The translations under genes and the position numbers were made by a program. Below are positions 44,210-56,289 of a stretch of DNA of 64,000 bases, piece by piece; position 1 is the first letter of the stretch; each line of letters opens with the position of its first letter. The stretch comes from Plotosus lineatus (Eukaryota > Chordata > Actinopteri > Siluriformes > Plotosidae), in assembly GCA_024760905.1 (NCBI GenBank), contig CM045746.1, forward strand, positions 5,873,466 to 5,937,465. The letters run 5' to 3'. The notes below the pieces were generated by a model. The model saw only the letters and a list, made by a program, of their open reading frames with translations. It was not told the origin of the DNA and ran no database searches.

Positions 44210-44736
44210 GTGTCGGTGTGATGTGTGATAGGAGGGTATCGGCAAAAATGAAAGGAAAAGTGTACAAAAGCGGTGTTGAGGCCAACGATGCTGTATGGGT
44301 TAGAAACAGTGGCCCTGGGGAAAAGACAGGAGGCAGAGTTGGAGGTAGCAGAGATGAAAATGTTGAGGTTCTCTTTGGGAGTAACGAGGATGGATAGGAT
44401 TAGGAATGAGTACGTCAGAGGGACAGCACATGTAAGACGTTTTGGAGACAAAGTCAGAGAGGCTAGATTGAGATGGTTTGGACATGTACAGAGGAGGGAT
44501 AGTGAGTATATTGGTAATAGGATGCTGAGGCTGGAACTACCAGGCAAAAGGCCTAGAGGAAGACCAAAGAGACGATTCATGGATGTGGTAAAGGAGGACA
44601 TGAAGGTCGTTGGTGTAAGAGAAGAAGATGCAAAGGATAGGGTGAGATGGAGGCAGATGATTCGCTGTGGCGACCCCTGAAGGGAAAAGCCGAAAGGAAA
44701 AGAAGAAGAAGAAGAAGATCATAGCAATGCCCAAAA

Positions 44737-45452
44737 CAGCCTGCTGGGGCACATGCTGCACATGTAACACTTACAGTGATACTGATGGATGAAGAAAAGA
44801 AACTTTACAATAATAATATGCAATATCATTTATCATATAAATCAAATTAATATTATTATTATGCAGGAGAGAAGTGGAATGTAATTTACAATAATCTGGA
44901 AACGATTTGGATCATGTTGAGCCTGAGGCTGAGTCCACAAGTTGTGTGACGTTATTTTTTTTCCAGAGTCGACCGAGATATTATTGTCACGTTTAGCAAA
45001 AAATAAAAATACTGCATAGTGAATGTGCCTTGTTGGAGATCAGGTTCATGGGATCGCTTCTCTCTTTTGCTCATTTTAAAATAAATGTTTGTAAGCAGAA
45101 ATATAGATGTTGTAGATCAGTAAGTTTCTTAGCGATTAGCAACATGAATAGTGGCTTTATTTTTACCAGGAATTTCCATATCCTGTATAAAACAAATTGT
45201 ATTGGCTGAAGGCCTTTGTGACAATCTGCACTGCCCAATGGCAACATGGCTCTTATTATACCGGGCTCTCCACACACTCAATGATTGTAGCTAGAGTACG
45301 GAAACACGATTGTGACATCATTACAAGCCGGGACAAATGACAAAGCAATATTTATATAAAAAACTTTTCACTTGTTAAAAAACAAACAAAAAAACACTTT
45401 GATTAACGATCTCGCAAAGCAAAATAATTGCATACATGCCACAGACTACATG
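44737..45452. other. Spacer, no recognised feature
   Basis: AT-rich, with no gene, RNA or repeat that I can support. Confidence 0.6.
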
Positions 45453-46054
45453 TTAAGACAGAATACATGTGTGTGAATTAAAAAGACCCAAGATGAACGG
45501 TGAGGTTAAAGGCAGCAGAGATAAAGAAGGTTGGAGGATTTTCAGCACTTAGGCTCAACAATCCAGAGCAATGGAGAGTGTGCAAAACAGGCGAAGAAGC
45601 GTGTGCAGGCAGGTTGGAATGGTTGGAGAAAAGTGTCCAGTGTGATGTGTGATAGGAAGGTATCGGCAAGAATGAAAGGAAAAGTTTACAAGACGGTATT
45701 GAGGCTAGAGATGTTGTATGGTTTAGAAACAGTGGCGCTGACGAAAAGGCAGAAGGTAGACCTGGAGGTAGCAGAGATGAAAATGTTAAGGTTCTCTTTG
45801 GGAGTAATGAGGATGGATAGGATCAGGAATGAGCACATCAGAGGGACAGCACATGAAAGAGGTTTTGGAGACAAAGTCAGATAGGCTAGATTTAGATGGT
45901 TTGGACATGTACAGAGGAGGGAGAGTGAATATTATAATAGTAGTAGGATGCTGAGGTTGGAACTACCAGGCAGAAGGCCTAGAGGAAGACCAAAGAGAAG
46001 ATTCATGGATGTGGTGCTCCTGAAGGGAGCAGCCGAAAGGAAAAGAAGAAGAAG
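45453..46054 (+). mobile_element. RTE 3' fragment
   Basis: It starts within the RT C-terminal end (TTAAGACAGAATACATGTGT) and includes the 45531-45884 frame with FQHLGSTIQSNGECAKQ and the GLETVALTKRQ region. The segment just before the tail is deleted near 46013. It ends with GCAGCCGAAAGG and AAG units. Confidence 0.88.
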
Positions 46055-46112
46055 ACGGCATATGTCAGCGTTTACGCCCGACTACAGCCCTGCACACTCC
46101 CCCCCTCGCTTA

Positions 46113-46114
<2 letters not shown>

Positions 46115-46163
<49 letters not shown>
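46115..46163. repeat. (TC)n microsatellite
   Basis: A perfect TC run of about 24 units. Confidence 0.97.
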
Positions 46164-46166
<3 letters not shown>

Positions 46167-46289
46167 AACATGCTTTAGTTGGACTTGGTTGTTCTCACCA
46201 ATATTTTCAAGTACTGTACAGGATTCTTTTCCAGTTCTGTAGTACTTAATCAGCTGTAGTTTCGGGCTTGCTTAAGGTGTAAATTGGGG

Positions 46290-47930
46290 GTGAGACCCAG
46301 ACAGTATATAGTGGATAGGAACACAGACCATTTATTTCAACAAGTCCTTTGAATAGGGCAATTCAATAATCTTTTTGGCTTTGTTGCTGTAGAACCATCA
46401 AGCCTAAGGCAATGGGCATGTCTTTTGGACCTGTGATGGGGTTAGGTGTCCCAGTCACCACGAGTCTCCACTCTGATGTGTTCATGCCACAAGACAGTCG
46501 GTAAGAGTAGGACCTGTCTACCTATGCATGCAAAGACTGGATCCGACTGATTGTGCAGAAGAAACCACCAAATTGGTTCAATGGACAAGGAGATGGACTC
46601 AGCAAAGTGTCGTGGAGCACAACCAGGGCTCAGTGAGACACACAGGACACTGCTGGCCATCCACTGCATTCTGACCTATCTCCAGCCTCCTATGTCGTGC
46701 CACTGGACCCAGATAGACCGGGACGAGAGAGTAAGGCTGATGAAGCGCAAGTCATAACTGCACCCATACCACACAACCTCAAGTTCTATGGAGATGGGCA
46801 AGTGGCGAAGCAGGTATGGATTCACTGGAAGCTATAGTCAAGAACCTACACACAGGTGGCCCAGGCCATAGGTGCGTTCGCTACTGGACCAAAGAAGCAG
46901 TGCAGTACGGCAGCCCCTTAGATGACTGAGCAGCCCTCTTTAAGATTCACTTTAGAATTAATCAAAGAACTAATGCGTTACAATGTCGACATATCAGCCC
47001 TCAGCGAAACACATCTTGCAGACAAGGGCCAGCTCACAGAGCATAATGGCGGGTATACCTTTTTTTTGCCATCAGATCCCACCTCACTTGGAAACTAATG
47101 AAACTCCCAGAGGGTATAAATGATCATCTGATGTCACTTCAGTTCCCACTTGGAAACAAGAAAAGTGTGATGCTGATCAATGCATATGCTCCAACAATGA
47201 CAAACCCAGAGGACATCAAGGACAAGTTCTATGAAGAACTAGAAGCCCTCATTGCAGCAGTACCACAGTCTGAGAAACTTTTCATTTTCGGGGACCGCAA
47301 TGCCAGAGTGGGGACAGATCACCAAACCTGGGAAGGGATCATTGGGAGACACGGCACTGGCAAGTGCAACAGCAACGACATTCTGCTCCTCAAGTTGTGT
47401 CTCACCCATGACCTCGTCCTCACCAACACACTGTTCCACCTCCCCACCTGTAACGAGACATCTTGGATGCATCCATTTTCCAGACATTGGCGTCTAATTG
47501 ACCATGTTGTCATCAGGAAGAGGGACGTACAGGATGTGAGAGTGATAAGGGCCATGTGTGATCCTGACTGCTGGAAAGATCATCGACTCATAGTGTCCAA
47601 GTGCAAACTTCGCATCCTGCCCATGAGAAAACTCCAAGGCCAGAAGACTGCAAAAAGGCTAAACGTTTCCATGCTGAAGAACAACAGCATTGCACAAGAA
47701 TTAGCCAGGGCCACAATGACAGGCTGCCAGACACACCCCAGAATGATCTGGACAGCACCGAGAAACTGTGGGCAGCATTTAGAGATGTGGTGTACTCCAT
47801 AGCCTTTGAACACCTCGGACCAGCAACTCTCAAACACCAGGACTGATTCTATTAGAATGATGAGGAGATATAGGCACTTCTGTCAGAGAAACACAAGCTG
47901 TTCAGAGCACATCAGAACAACCCCTCATTT
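46290..47930 (+). mobile_element. APE-type LINE, 5' part (family L-B)
   Basis: A leader-like region is followed by endonuclease sequence (46960-47802): ELMRYNVDISALSETHL, INAYAPTMTNPED, FIFGDRNARVG, LIDHVVIRK and CWKDHRLIVSKCK. GDFN has become GDRN. The sequence continues to about 47930 with LLSEKHKLFRAHQNN and stops before the RT. It is clearly a relative of the LINE at 15.2 kb, at family-level divergence. Confidence 0.78.
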
Positions 47931-49028
47931 TGAGCAAAGAAAGACGGCTTTGCCAGCATAAAAAGCAACCCAGCCAGAACAGAACATTCAAAAATGCCAT
48001 TCAAATGCTTGTTGACTGTTTTAATGGTGTTTTGTTTGATTGCAGTCATATAACGTTTGGACCATGTGAATAACGTTTTCTTCTGTAAAAACACATATTA
48101 TGTCTTGTTTTACTTTCTTTCAACAAAGATGTAACAAAAGTAAATATAATCAGCGTGATAGTCACTAAAATTAATCTTTAAACCTCCATCTGTTGAACGT
48201 TTGTAAAAAAACGTTACACGAACAGTTCCTGAATATGATTTTAAAGTCTGATAACAGTAGCCTAATACACTTTCGTATATCATGCTTGGCAAATCTGAAT
48301 TTTGTTTGTTTTTTCCATCCACGAAAATATAAAACTGTAAACATCGTTTTTAGCCAAACGGTGCACACGGCAAATGAACAATCTCAGACTTAGCCAAATC
48401 ATGGACAGTCTGGCTGGAAGCGGTCGCACTTAGCTGCCAGCACATGCACACAGTGACGAGGCGCCATTTTACAAACCGACAAGTCGCATTCGAAGTTTGG
48501 ATTATATCAACTCTAATCAGGTACAGATATTGAACGTTTTTTTTAACTGTTGTGAAAATAAATAAGCACTTGTGTCTTCCTGGAAATTAATATTTTGTGT
48601 GTAACTGTTGTGTATATATAGATTACAGTAGACCTACGGAGGTGATCATTCAATGCCATGGTAGTACTGATACACAGTCAAATCCTACATTCAGAAGGTT
48701 TGTGTCTATATTTGTTAAAAATCATGACACGAATAGTGGCACTACTGGTAGAATTCAAATATTATGAGTAGCTAGTTCCAAGCAGTGTTATTCTCCTAAA
48801 TACCCAGGCCTGAACATCAAGTAAACCCCACAGTGTTGCAGGCCGTTGGGGCTGTTTGTGCAAACATGCATGTGAAGACCTATATAATTAGGCTATTCAA
48901 ACACCAGGCCTGGCCATTTAAGGAGCTTGATTGAGTTCCAGCATCATCAAGCGCTCCTTATTTTTGATTTAGGGGAGCTGTCAGTAGCTCTCCTCAAACA
49001 AAAAAATTCCATATTCATAAAAAATATA
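47931..49028. other. Spacer, no recognised gene
   Basis: No supportable feature. A motif TTAGGGGAGCTGTCAGTAGC plus TCTCCT near 48970-48999 recurs in altered form at 52419-52452, between the two Rex3 copies. Confidence 0.55.
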
Positions 49029-49036
49029 CTTGAAAT

Positions 49037-52000
49037 CATCATCATCATCATCATCTTCTTCCGCTTAGTCCAGGGTCGGGTCGCGGGGGCAGCAACCTTA
49101 GCAAAAAGGTCCAGACATCCCTCTCCCGAGCTACTTCCTCCAACTCTCCCGGGAGGACACCAAGGCGGTCCCAGACAAGCCGAGAGACATAGTCCCTCCA
49201 GCGTGTTCTAGGTCGACCCCGGGGTCTCTTCCCGGTTGGACATGCCCGAAACACCACACTAGGGAGGCGTCCGGGGCATTCTGACCAGACGCCCGAGCCA
49301 CCTCAACTGGCCCCTCTCAATGCGGAGGAGCAGCGGATCTACTCCGAGCTCTCCCCGGATGGCGGAGCTTCTCACCCTATCTCTAAGGGAGAACCCGCCA
49401 CCCGGCGAAGAAAGCTCATTTCAGCCGCTTGTATCCGTGATCTTGTTCTTTCGGTCATTACCCAAAGCTCGTGACCATAGGTGAGGGTTGGAGCGTAGAT
49501 CGACTGGTAAATTGAGAGCCGCCTTGCGGCTCAGCTCCTTTTTCACCACAACGGACCGGTACAGGCACCGCTTAATAGCAGAGGCTGCAGCGAGCCGTCT
49601 CTCGATCTCTCGCTCCATCCTTCCCTCACTCGCAAACAAGACCCCAACATACTTCAACTCCTCCACTTGGGGCAGGACCTCATTCCCCACCCGACGCGTG
49701 CATTCCACCAATGTCCGACTGAGAACCATGGCCTCGGACTTGGAGGTACTGATCTTCATCCCGGCTGCTTCGCACTCGGCTGCGAATCGCTCCAATGAGA
49801 GCTGCAGGGCCCGATTTGATGAAGCCAAAGGACAACATCATCCGCAAAAAGCAGAGACGATATCCGATGGCCACCAAACCAGAACCCCTCATCGCCTCGA
49901 CTGCGCCTAGAAATTCTGTCCATAAAAATTATGAACAGAATTGGTGACAAAGGACAGCCTTGGCGGACTCCAACTCCCAGTGGAAGCGAATCCGACCTGC
50001 TGTTACCAATACGGACCAAACTCTGGCTCGGTGATACAGCGACCGAATCGCTCGTAGCAACGGATCCGAACGCCGTACTCTCGAGCACGCCCCACAAGAT
50101 CTTTCGAGGGACACGGTCGAAAGCCTTCTCCAAATCCACAAAGCACATGTGGACAGATTGGGCAAACTCCCATGCCCCCTCCAGAATCCTGTGGAGCGTA
50201 TAGAGTTGGTCAAGAGTGCTGCGGCCAGGACGAAAACCACATTGTTCCTTCTGAATCCGAGGTTCGACTATCGGTCGGATCCTCCTCTCTAGTACCCCTG
50301 CATAGACTTTCCCAGGTAGGCTGAGGAGTGTAATTACCCGATAATTGGAACACACCCTCCGGTCCCCCTTCTTAAAAATTGGGACCACCACCCCAGTTTG
50401 CCAATCCAGAGGTACAGCCCCGATGACCACGCGATGTTGCAGAGGCGTGTCAACCAAGACAGTCCTACAACATCCAGAGCCTTGAGATATTCTGGGCGGA
50501 TCTCGTCCAACCCGGAGCTCGACCACCGAGGAGCTTTTTACAACCTCAGTGACCTCCACTCCAGTGATGGGCGGACCCTCACCCGAACCCCAGGGTCTTC
50601 CTCTTCCACGGAGGGCGTGTTGGTGGGATTGAGAAGGTCCTCAAAGTATTCCCTCCACCTCTCAACAACATCCCCAGTCAAGGTAAGCAGCTCCCCACCT
50701 CCACCGTAAACAGTGTTTGTGAAGAACTGCTTCCCCCTCCTGAGGCGTCGGATGGGGGCCCAGAACCTTTTTGAGGCCAACCGATAATCACTCTCCAGGC
50801 CCTCACCGAACTCCTCCCACGCCCGAGATTTTGCATCTGCGACAGCCTCGGCTGCAGCACGTTTGGCCTGCCGGTACCCGTTTGCTGCCTCAGGAGTCCC
50901 ACAGGCTAATAAAACCCGATAGGCCTCCTTCTTCAGCTGGGCGGCCCCCCTCCCCGCAGGGGTCCACCACCAGGTTCGGGATTACCGCCCACGACAAGCA
51001 CCGCCGACCTTACGGCCACAGCTATGGGCTGCCGCCTCAGCAATGGAGGCACGAAACATGGCCCATTCGGATTCCATGTCCCCCGCCTCCTCCGGAACGT
51101 GGTTGTAGCTCTGCCGGAGGTGGGAGTTAAAGGCCTCTCGGACAGGGGACTCCGCCAAACGTTCCCAGCAGACCCTGATTACACGCTTGGGCCTGCCAGG
51201 TCTGGAAGGCAACCTCCCACACCACGAAGCCAACTCACCACCAGGTAGTGATCGGTAGACAGCTCAGCTCCTCTCTTCACCCAGTGTCCAGAACATATGG
51301 CCGCAAGTCCGATGACACGACTACAAAGTCAATCATCGAACTGCGACCTAGGGTGTCCTGGTGCCAAGTGCACTTATGGACACCCTTATGTTCGAACATG
51401 GTGTTCGTGATAGACAAACTATGGCGAGCACAGAGGTCCAACAACGAAACACCATTCGGATTCAGACTGGAGATGCCGTACCTACCGATCACACCCTTCC
51501 AGGTCACACTATCGTTGCCCACATGGGCGTTGAAGTCTCCCAAGACAACGGCGAGTCTCCCGAGGGCGTTCTCCAACACCCCCAAAGACTCCAAAAGGGT
51601 GGGTACTCTGAACTGTCATTTGGTGCATAAGCACAAATAACAGTCAGGACCCGCCCCACCCGAAGACGGAGGGAAGCTACCCTTTCGTCAACCGGGAGAA
51701 CCCCAACATTTGGGCACCGAGGCGAGGGGGCAACAAGAATACCCACACCCGGCTCGCCGCCTCTCCCCATGAGCAACTCCAGAATAGAAGAAGGTCCAGC
51801 CTCTTTCGAGATGGATGGTTCCAGAGCCCAAGCTATGCGTTGAGGTGAGCCCGACTATATCTAGTCGGTATCTCTCCACCTCACGCACCAAATCAGGCTC
51901 CTTTCCCGCCAGAGAGGTGACATTCCATGTCCCGAAGGTCAGAGTAAGCAGCCGAGGATCAGTCCGACAGAACCCATGCCTTTGGCTGCCACCCAACTCA

Positions 52001-52376
52001 CACTGCACCCGACCCTAAAACTCCTCCCACGGGTGGTGGGTCCATGGGAGGCGGACCCATGTCTCCTTTTCGGGCTGGACCCGGCCAGGCTCCATGGGCA
52101 TAAGCCCGACCACCAGGCGCTTCGCCTTGAGCCCCTCCTGGGCCTGGCTCCAGGAGGGAACCCCGGTGACCCGCGTCCGGGCAAGGGAGACTGCTTCTTT
52201 TGTTGTCTCGTGTCTTTAGGGGTTTGTTTTGAATCGCACTTTGTCTGGACCTTCACCCCGGACCTGTTTGCCTTGGGTGACCCTACCAGGGGCATTTGCC
52301 CCCGACAACATAGCTCCTAGGATCATTAGGTCACGCAAACCCCTCCACCACGATAAGGTGGCGATTCAAGGAGGGG
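49037..52376 (-). mobile_element. Full-length Rex3 LINE with 8-bp target duplication
   Basis: 3340 bp from the (GAT)n tail to the 5' hairpin leader. CTTGAAAT flanks it at 49029-49036 and 52377-52384. On the minus strand: 5' leader, endonuclease (FGTWNVTSL near 51945; VVLGDFNAHVGNDS near 51540), RT (50559-49756), FRACPTGKRPRGRPRTRWRDYV near 49250 and the tail. The sequences near 49940 and 50385 also look like the sites used by the widely published Rex3 PCR primers (from memory). ORFs are broken in several places. Confidence 0.95.
49756..50559 (-). pseudogene. Rex3 reverse transcriptase frame (267 aa)
   Basis: Minus-strand blocks: VVVPIFKKGDRRVCSNYR, EQCGFRPGRSTLDQLYTLHR, CFVDLEKAFDRVPRK (catalytic Asp), GVRQGCPLSPILFIIFMDRISRRS and LLFADDVVL (FADD). 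A short compensated frame slip alters about 25 residues after GVLES, and the end runs out of frame. Confidence 0.87.
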
Positions 52377-52506
52377 CTTGAAATGAGCCCCTTAACTCAT
52401 AATCGCCCACCTTGAAAACATTTAGGAGAACAGTTCATAGCTCTCCTGAAATTTTCAAATGACCATGCCTGTAATGCTATAAATAGGACCTATAATTATA
52501 TATTAT

Positions 52507-55500
52507 CATCATCATCATCATCATCATCATCATCTTCCGCTAAGTCCAGAGTCGGGTCGCGGGGGCAGCAACCTAAGCAAAGAGGTCCAGACGTCCCTCT
52601 CCCCAGCCACTTCCTCCAACTCTCCCGGGGGGACACCGAGGCAGTCCCAGACAAGCCGAGAGACATTGTCCCTCCAGCGTGTTCTAGGTTGACCCCGGGG
52701 TCACTTCACGGTTGGACATGCCTGAAACACCACACCTGGGAGGCGTCCGGGAGGCATTCTGACCAGATGCCCGAGCCACCTCAACTGGCCCCTCTCAATG
52801 CGGAGGAGCAGCGGATCCACGCTGAGCTCTCCATGGATAGGAGAGCTTCTTACCTTATCACTAAGGGAGAACCCCGCCATCTGGCAAAGGAATCACATTT
52901 CAGCCGCTTGTATCCGCGATCTTGCTCTTTCGGTCACTACCCAAAGCTCATGACCATAGGTGAGGGTTGGAATGTAGATTGACTGGTAAATTGAGAGCCT
53001 TCGCTTTGTGGCTCAGCTCTCTCTTCACCACGATGGACCGGTACAGGCTCCGCTTAACAGCAGAGGCTGCAGCGATCCGTGTGTTGATCTCCCGCTCCAT
53101 CCTTTCCTCACTCATGAACAAGACCCCAAGCTACTTAAACTCCTCCACTTGGGGCAGGACCTCATTCCCGACCCGGAGGGTGCATTCCACCCTTGTCCAA
53201 TTGAGAACCATGGCCTCAAATTTGGATGTACTGATTCTCATCCCGGCTGCTTCACACTTGGCTGCGAATCGCTCCAATGAGAGCTGGAGGTCCTGACTTG
53301 ATGAAGCCAAAAGGACAAAATCATCCACAAAAAGCAGAGACAAGATCCGATGGCCACCAAACCAAAGCCCCTCAATGCCTTGACTGCGCCTAGAAATTCT
53401 GTCCATAAAAATTATGAACAGAATCGGTGACAAAGGACAGCCTTGGTAGACTCCAACTCCCACCAGAAACAAATTCGACCTGTTATTGCCAACATGAACC
53501 AAACTCTGGCTCCGATGATACAGCGAAAGAATGGCCCGTAGCAACGGGTCCAGAATGCCGTACTCTTGGAGTACGCCTCACAAGATTGTTCGAGGGAAAC
53601 GGTCAAAAGCCTTCTCCAAATCCACAAAGCACATGTGGACAGATTGGGCAAACTCCCATGCCCCCTCCAGAATCCTGTGGTGCGTATAGAGTTGGTCAAG
53701 AGTGCTACGGCCAGGACGAAAACAATATTGTTCCTTCTGAATCTGAGGTTCGCCTCTCAGACTATCGGATCCTCCTCTTTAGTACCCCTGCATACACTTT
53801 CCCAGGTAGGCTGAGGAGTGTGATTCCCCGATAATTGGAACATATCCTCCGGTCCACCTTCTTAAAAATCAAGACCACCACCCCAGTTTGCCAATCCAAA
53901 GGTACAACCCCCGATGACCATGTGATGCTGCAGAGACGTCTCAACCAAGACAGTCCTACAGCATCCAGAGCCCTGAGATATTTCGGGCGGATCTCGTCCA
54001 ACCCCGGAGCTCGACCACCGAGGAGTTTTATGACAACCTCAGTGACCTCCACTCCAGTGATGGGTGGATCCCCACCCAAACCCCCAGGGTCTTCCTCTTC
54101 CACGGATTGAGATTTGATTGAGATTGAGACACGGTTGGTTGGATTGAGAAGGTCCTCAAAGTATTCCCTCCACCTCTTGACAACATCCCCAGTCGAGGTA
54201 AGCAGCTCCCCACCTCTACTGTAAACAGTGTTTTTGAAGAACTGCTTCCTCCTCCTGAGGCGTCGGATGGCAGTCCAGAACCTTTTTGAGGCCAACCAAT
54301 AATCACTCTCCAGGCCCTCACTGAACTCCTCCACCTCTGAGATTTTGCATCTGTGACAGCCTCGGCTGCATCACATTTGGCCTGCCAGTACCTGTTTGCT
54401 GCCTCGGGAGTCTCACAGGCTAATAAAACCCGATAGGCCTCCTTCTTCAGCTGGACGACCCCCTTCACCGCAGGTGTCCACCACCGGGTTCAGGGGTTAC
54501 CGCCACGACAAGCACCGACGACCTTACGGCCACAGCTATGGGGTGCCGTCGCAGCAATGGAGGCATGAAACAGTCCATTCGGATTCTATGTCCCCCGCCT
54601 CCTCCAGGACATGGTTGTAGCTCTGCCGGAGGTGGGAGTTAAAGGCTTCTTGGACAGGGGACTCCGCCAAACGTTCCCAGCAGACCCTGATTACAATCTT
54701 GGGCCTGCCTGGTCTGGAAGGCAGCCTCCCCCACCACCAAAGCCAACTCACCACCAGGTAGTGATTGGTAGACAGCTCAGCTCCTCTCTTCACCCGAGTG
54801 TCCAGAACATATGGCGGCAAGTCCGATGACACGACTACGAATTGCGACCTAGGGTGTCCTGGTGACAAGTGCACTTATGTTCAAACATGGTGTTCGTGAT
54901 AAACAAACTGTGATGTCCAATAACAAAACACCATTCGGGTTCAGACTGGAGAGGCCGTACCTACCGATCACACCCTTCCAGGTCACACTATCGTTGCCCA
55001 CATGGGTGATGAAGTCTCCCAGGACAATGAGTGAGTCTCCCAAGGGAGCGTTCTCCAACAGACCCCCCCCCAAAGACTCCAAAACTTTGAACTGTCATTT
55101 GGTGCATAAGCACAAATAACAGTCAGGACCCATCCCCCCCCTCCCGAAGACGGGGTGAAGCTACTCTTTCATCAACCAGGGAGAACCCCAACATTTGGGC
55201 ACCGAGACGAGGGGCAACAAGAAAACCCACACCGGCTCGCCACCTCTCCCCATGAGTGTAACTTTAGAATAAAATAAGGTCCAGCCTCTCTCGAGATGGA
55301 TGGTTCAAGAGCCCAAACTATGCGTGGAGGTGAGCCCGACTGTATCTAGTCGGTATCTCTCCACCTCATGCACCAGATCAGGCTCCTTACCCACCAGAGA
55401 GGTGACATTCCATGTCCCGAGGGTCAGAGTAAGTAGCTGAGGATCGGTCCGAGAGAACCCATGCCTTCGGCTGCCACCCAACTCACACTGCACCGACCCC

Positions 55501-55862
55501 TAAAACTCCTCCCACAGGTGGTGGGTCCATGGGAGGGCAGACCCATGTCTCCTTTTCGGGCTATGCCCGGCCAGGCTCCATGGGCAGAAGCCTGACCACC
55601 AGGCACTCGCCTTCGAGCCCCTCCCCCGGGCCTGGCTCGAAGAGGGAACCCCGGTGACTCGCATCCGGGCAAGGGAGACTGCGTCCTTAGATGTCTCTTA
55701 GATGTCATAAGAGTCTTCTGAATGGTCTTTGTGGTGGAGGGGTTTGCGTGACCGAATGATCCTAGTTCCTATGTTGTCGGAAAAATAATGCCCCTGGTAG
55801 GGTCATCCAAGGCAAATAGGTCCTAGGTGAAGGTCCAGATGAAGTGCGATTCAGAAGACCCT
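52507..55862 (-). mobile_element. Rex3 LINE with inverted 5' end, 16-bp target duplication
   Basis: The main body runs antisense from the (GAT)n tail at 52507 to about 55722. The last ~125 bp (55731-55854) carry the Rex3 leader in the opposite orientation. TATAATTATATATTAT flanks the whole at 52491-52506 and 55863-55878, so body and inverted end entered together. The RT frame 54334-53762 and endonuclease pieces (55082-54849) remain readable but are broken. Confidence 0.92.
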
Positions 55863-55878
55863 TATAATTATATATTAT

Positions 55879-56285
55879 ATCGAGTTTAATAAAGCCATTA
55901 TAGATCTATAGGCCTTTAATGGCAATTCAGGCCTGCTCAGGCGAGTTTACCAAATTAATGTAAAATGTTAAAACAAACTCTTAGATTTATATTAAAAAAA
56001 AGAAAAAAACAGGTAATTAACTTACCCATCTTGTAAATCTACTGTTAGATACTGTATATAGCTGAACCAATTTAGACTAAGATCACAAGTTAGCTTTTCC
56101 AAACTTTTTAATACCAAAAAAATTCCTAGCAAATTAGTAAATGCTACAGACCTGTAAACTCCACCATTGCCGGTCCCAAGCCTGGATGAGAAAGAAGGAG
56201 GGTTAGTCGAAGGGCCAGCACCCCATCCATGTAAAAACAAAAAGAAGCGACAAAAATGCCAAAAAGAAATCCAAATCTAACAATA
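55879..56285. other. Spacer, no recognised feature
   Basis: AT-rich. A phrase GCCGGTCCCAAGCCTGGATGAG near 56168 resembles the RTE leader but is too short to call. Confidence 0.5.
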
Positions 56286-56289
56286 CTCC

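Larger units (their letters stand above)
41576..44717 (+). mobile_element. Full-length RTE-clade LINE with 19-bp target duplication
   Basis: 3142 bp from the leader (ATGCAGCCGTGAGG) to the (AAG)n tail. ATCATAGCAATGCCCAAAA occurs on both sides (41557-41575, 44718-44736). Domain order: basic N-terminus, AP-endonuclease, linker, RT, C-terminal FGHVQRRD domain. It is the best RTE copy in the window and resembles the BovB/Expander group, whose endonuclease is often mis-annotated as craniofacial development protein 2. At least four frame lesions make it inactive. Confidence 0.95.
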
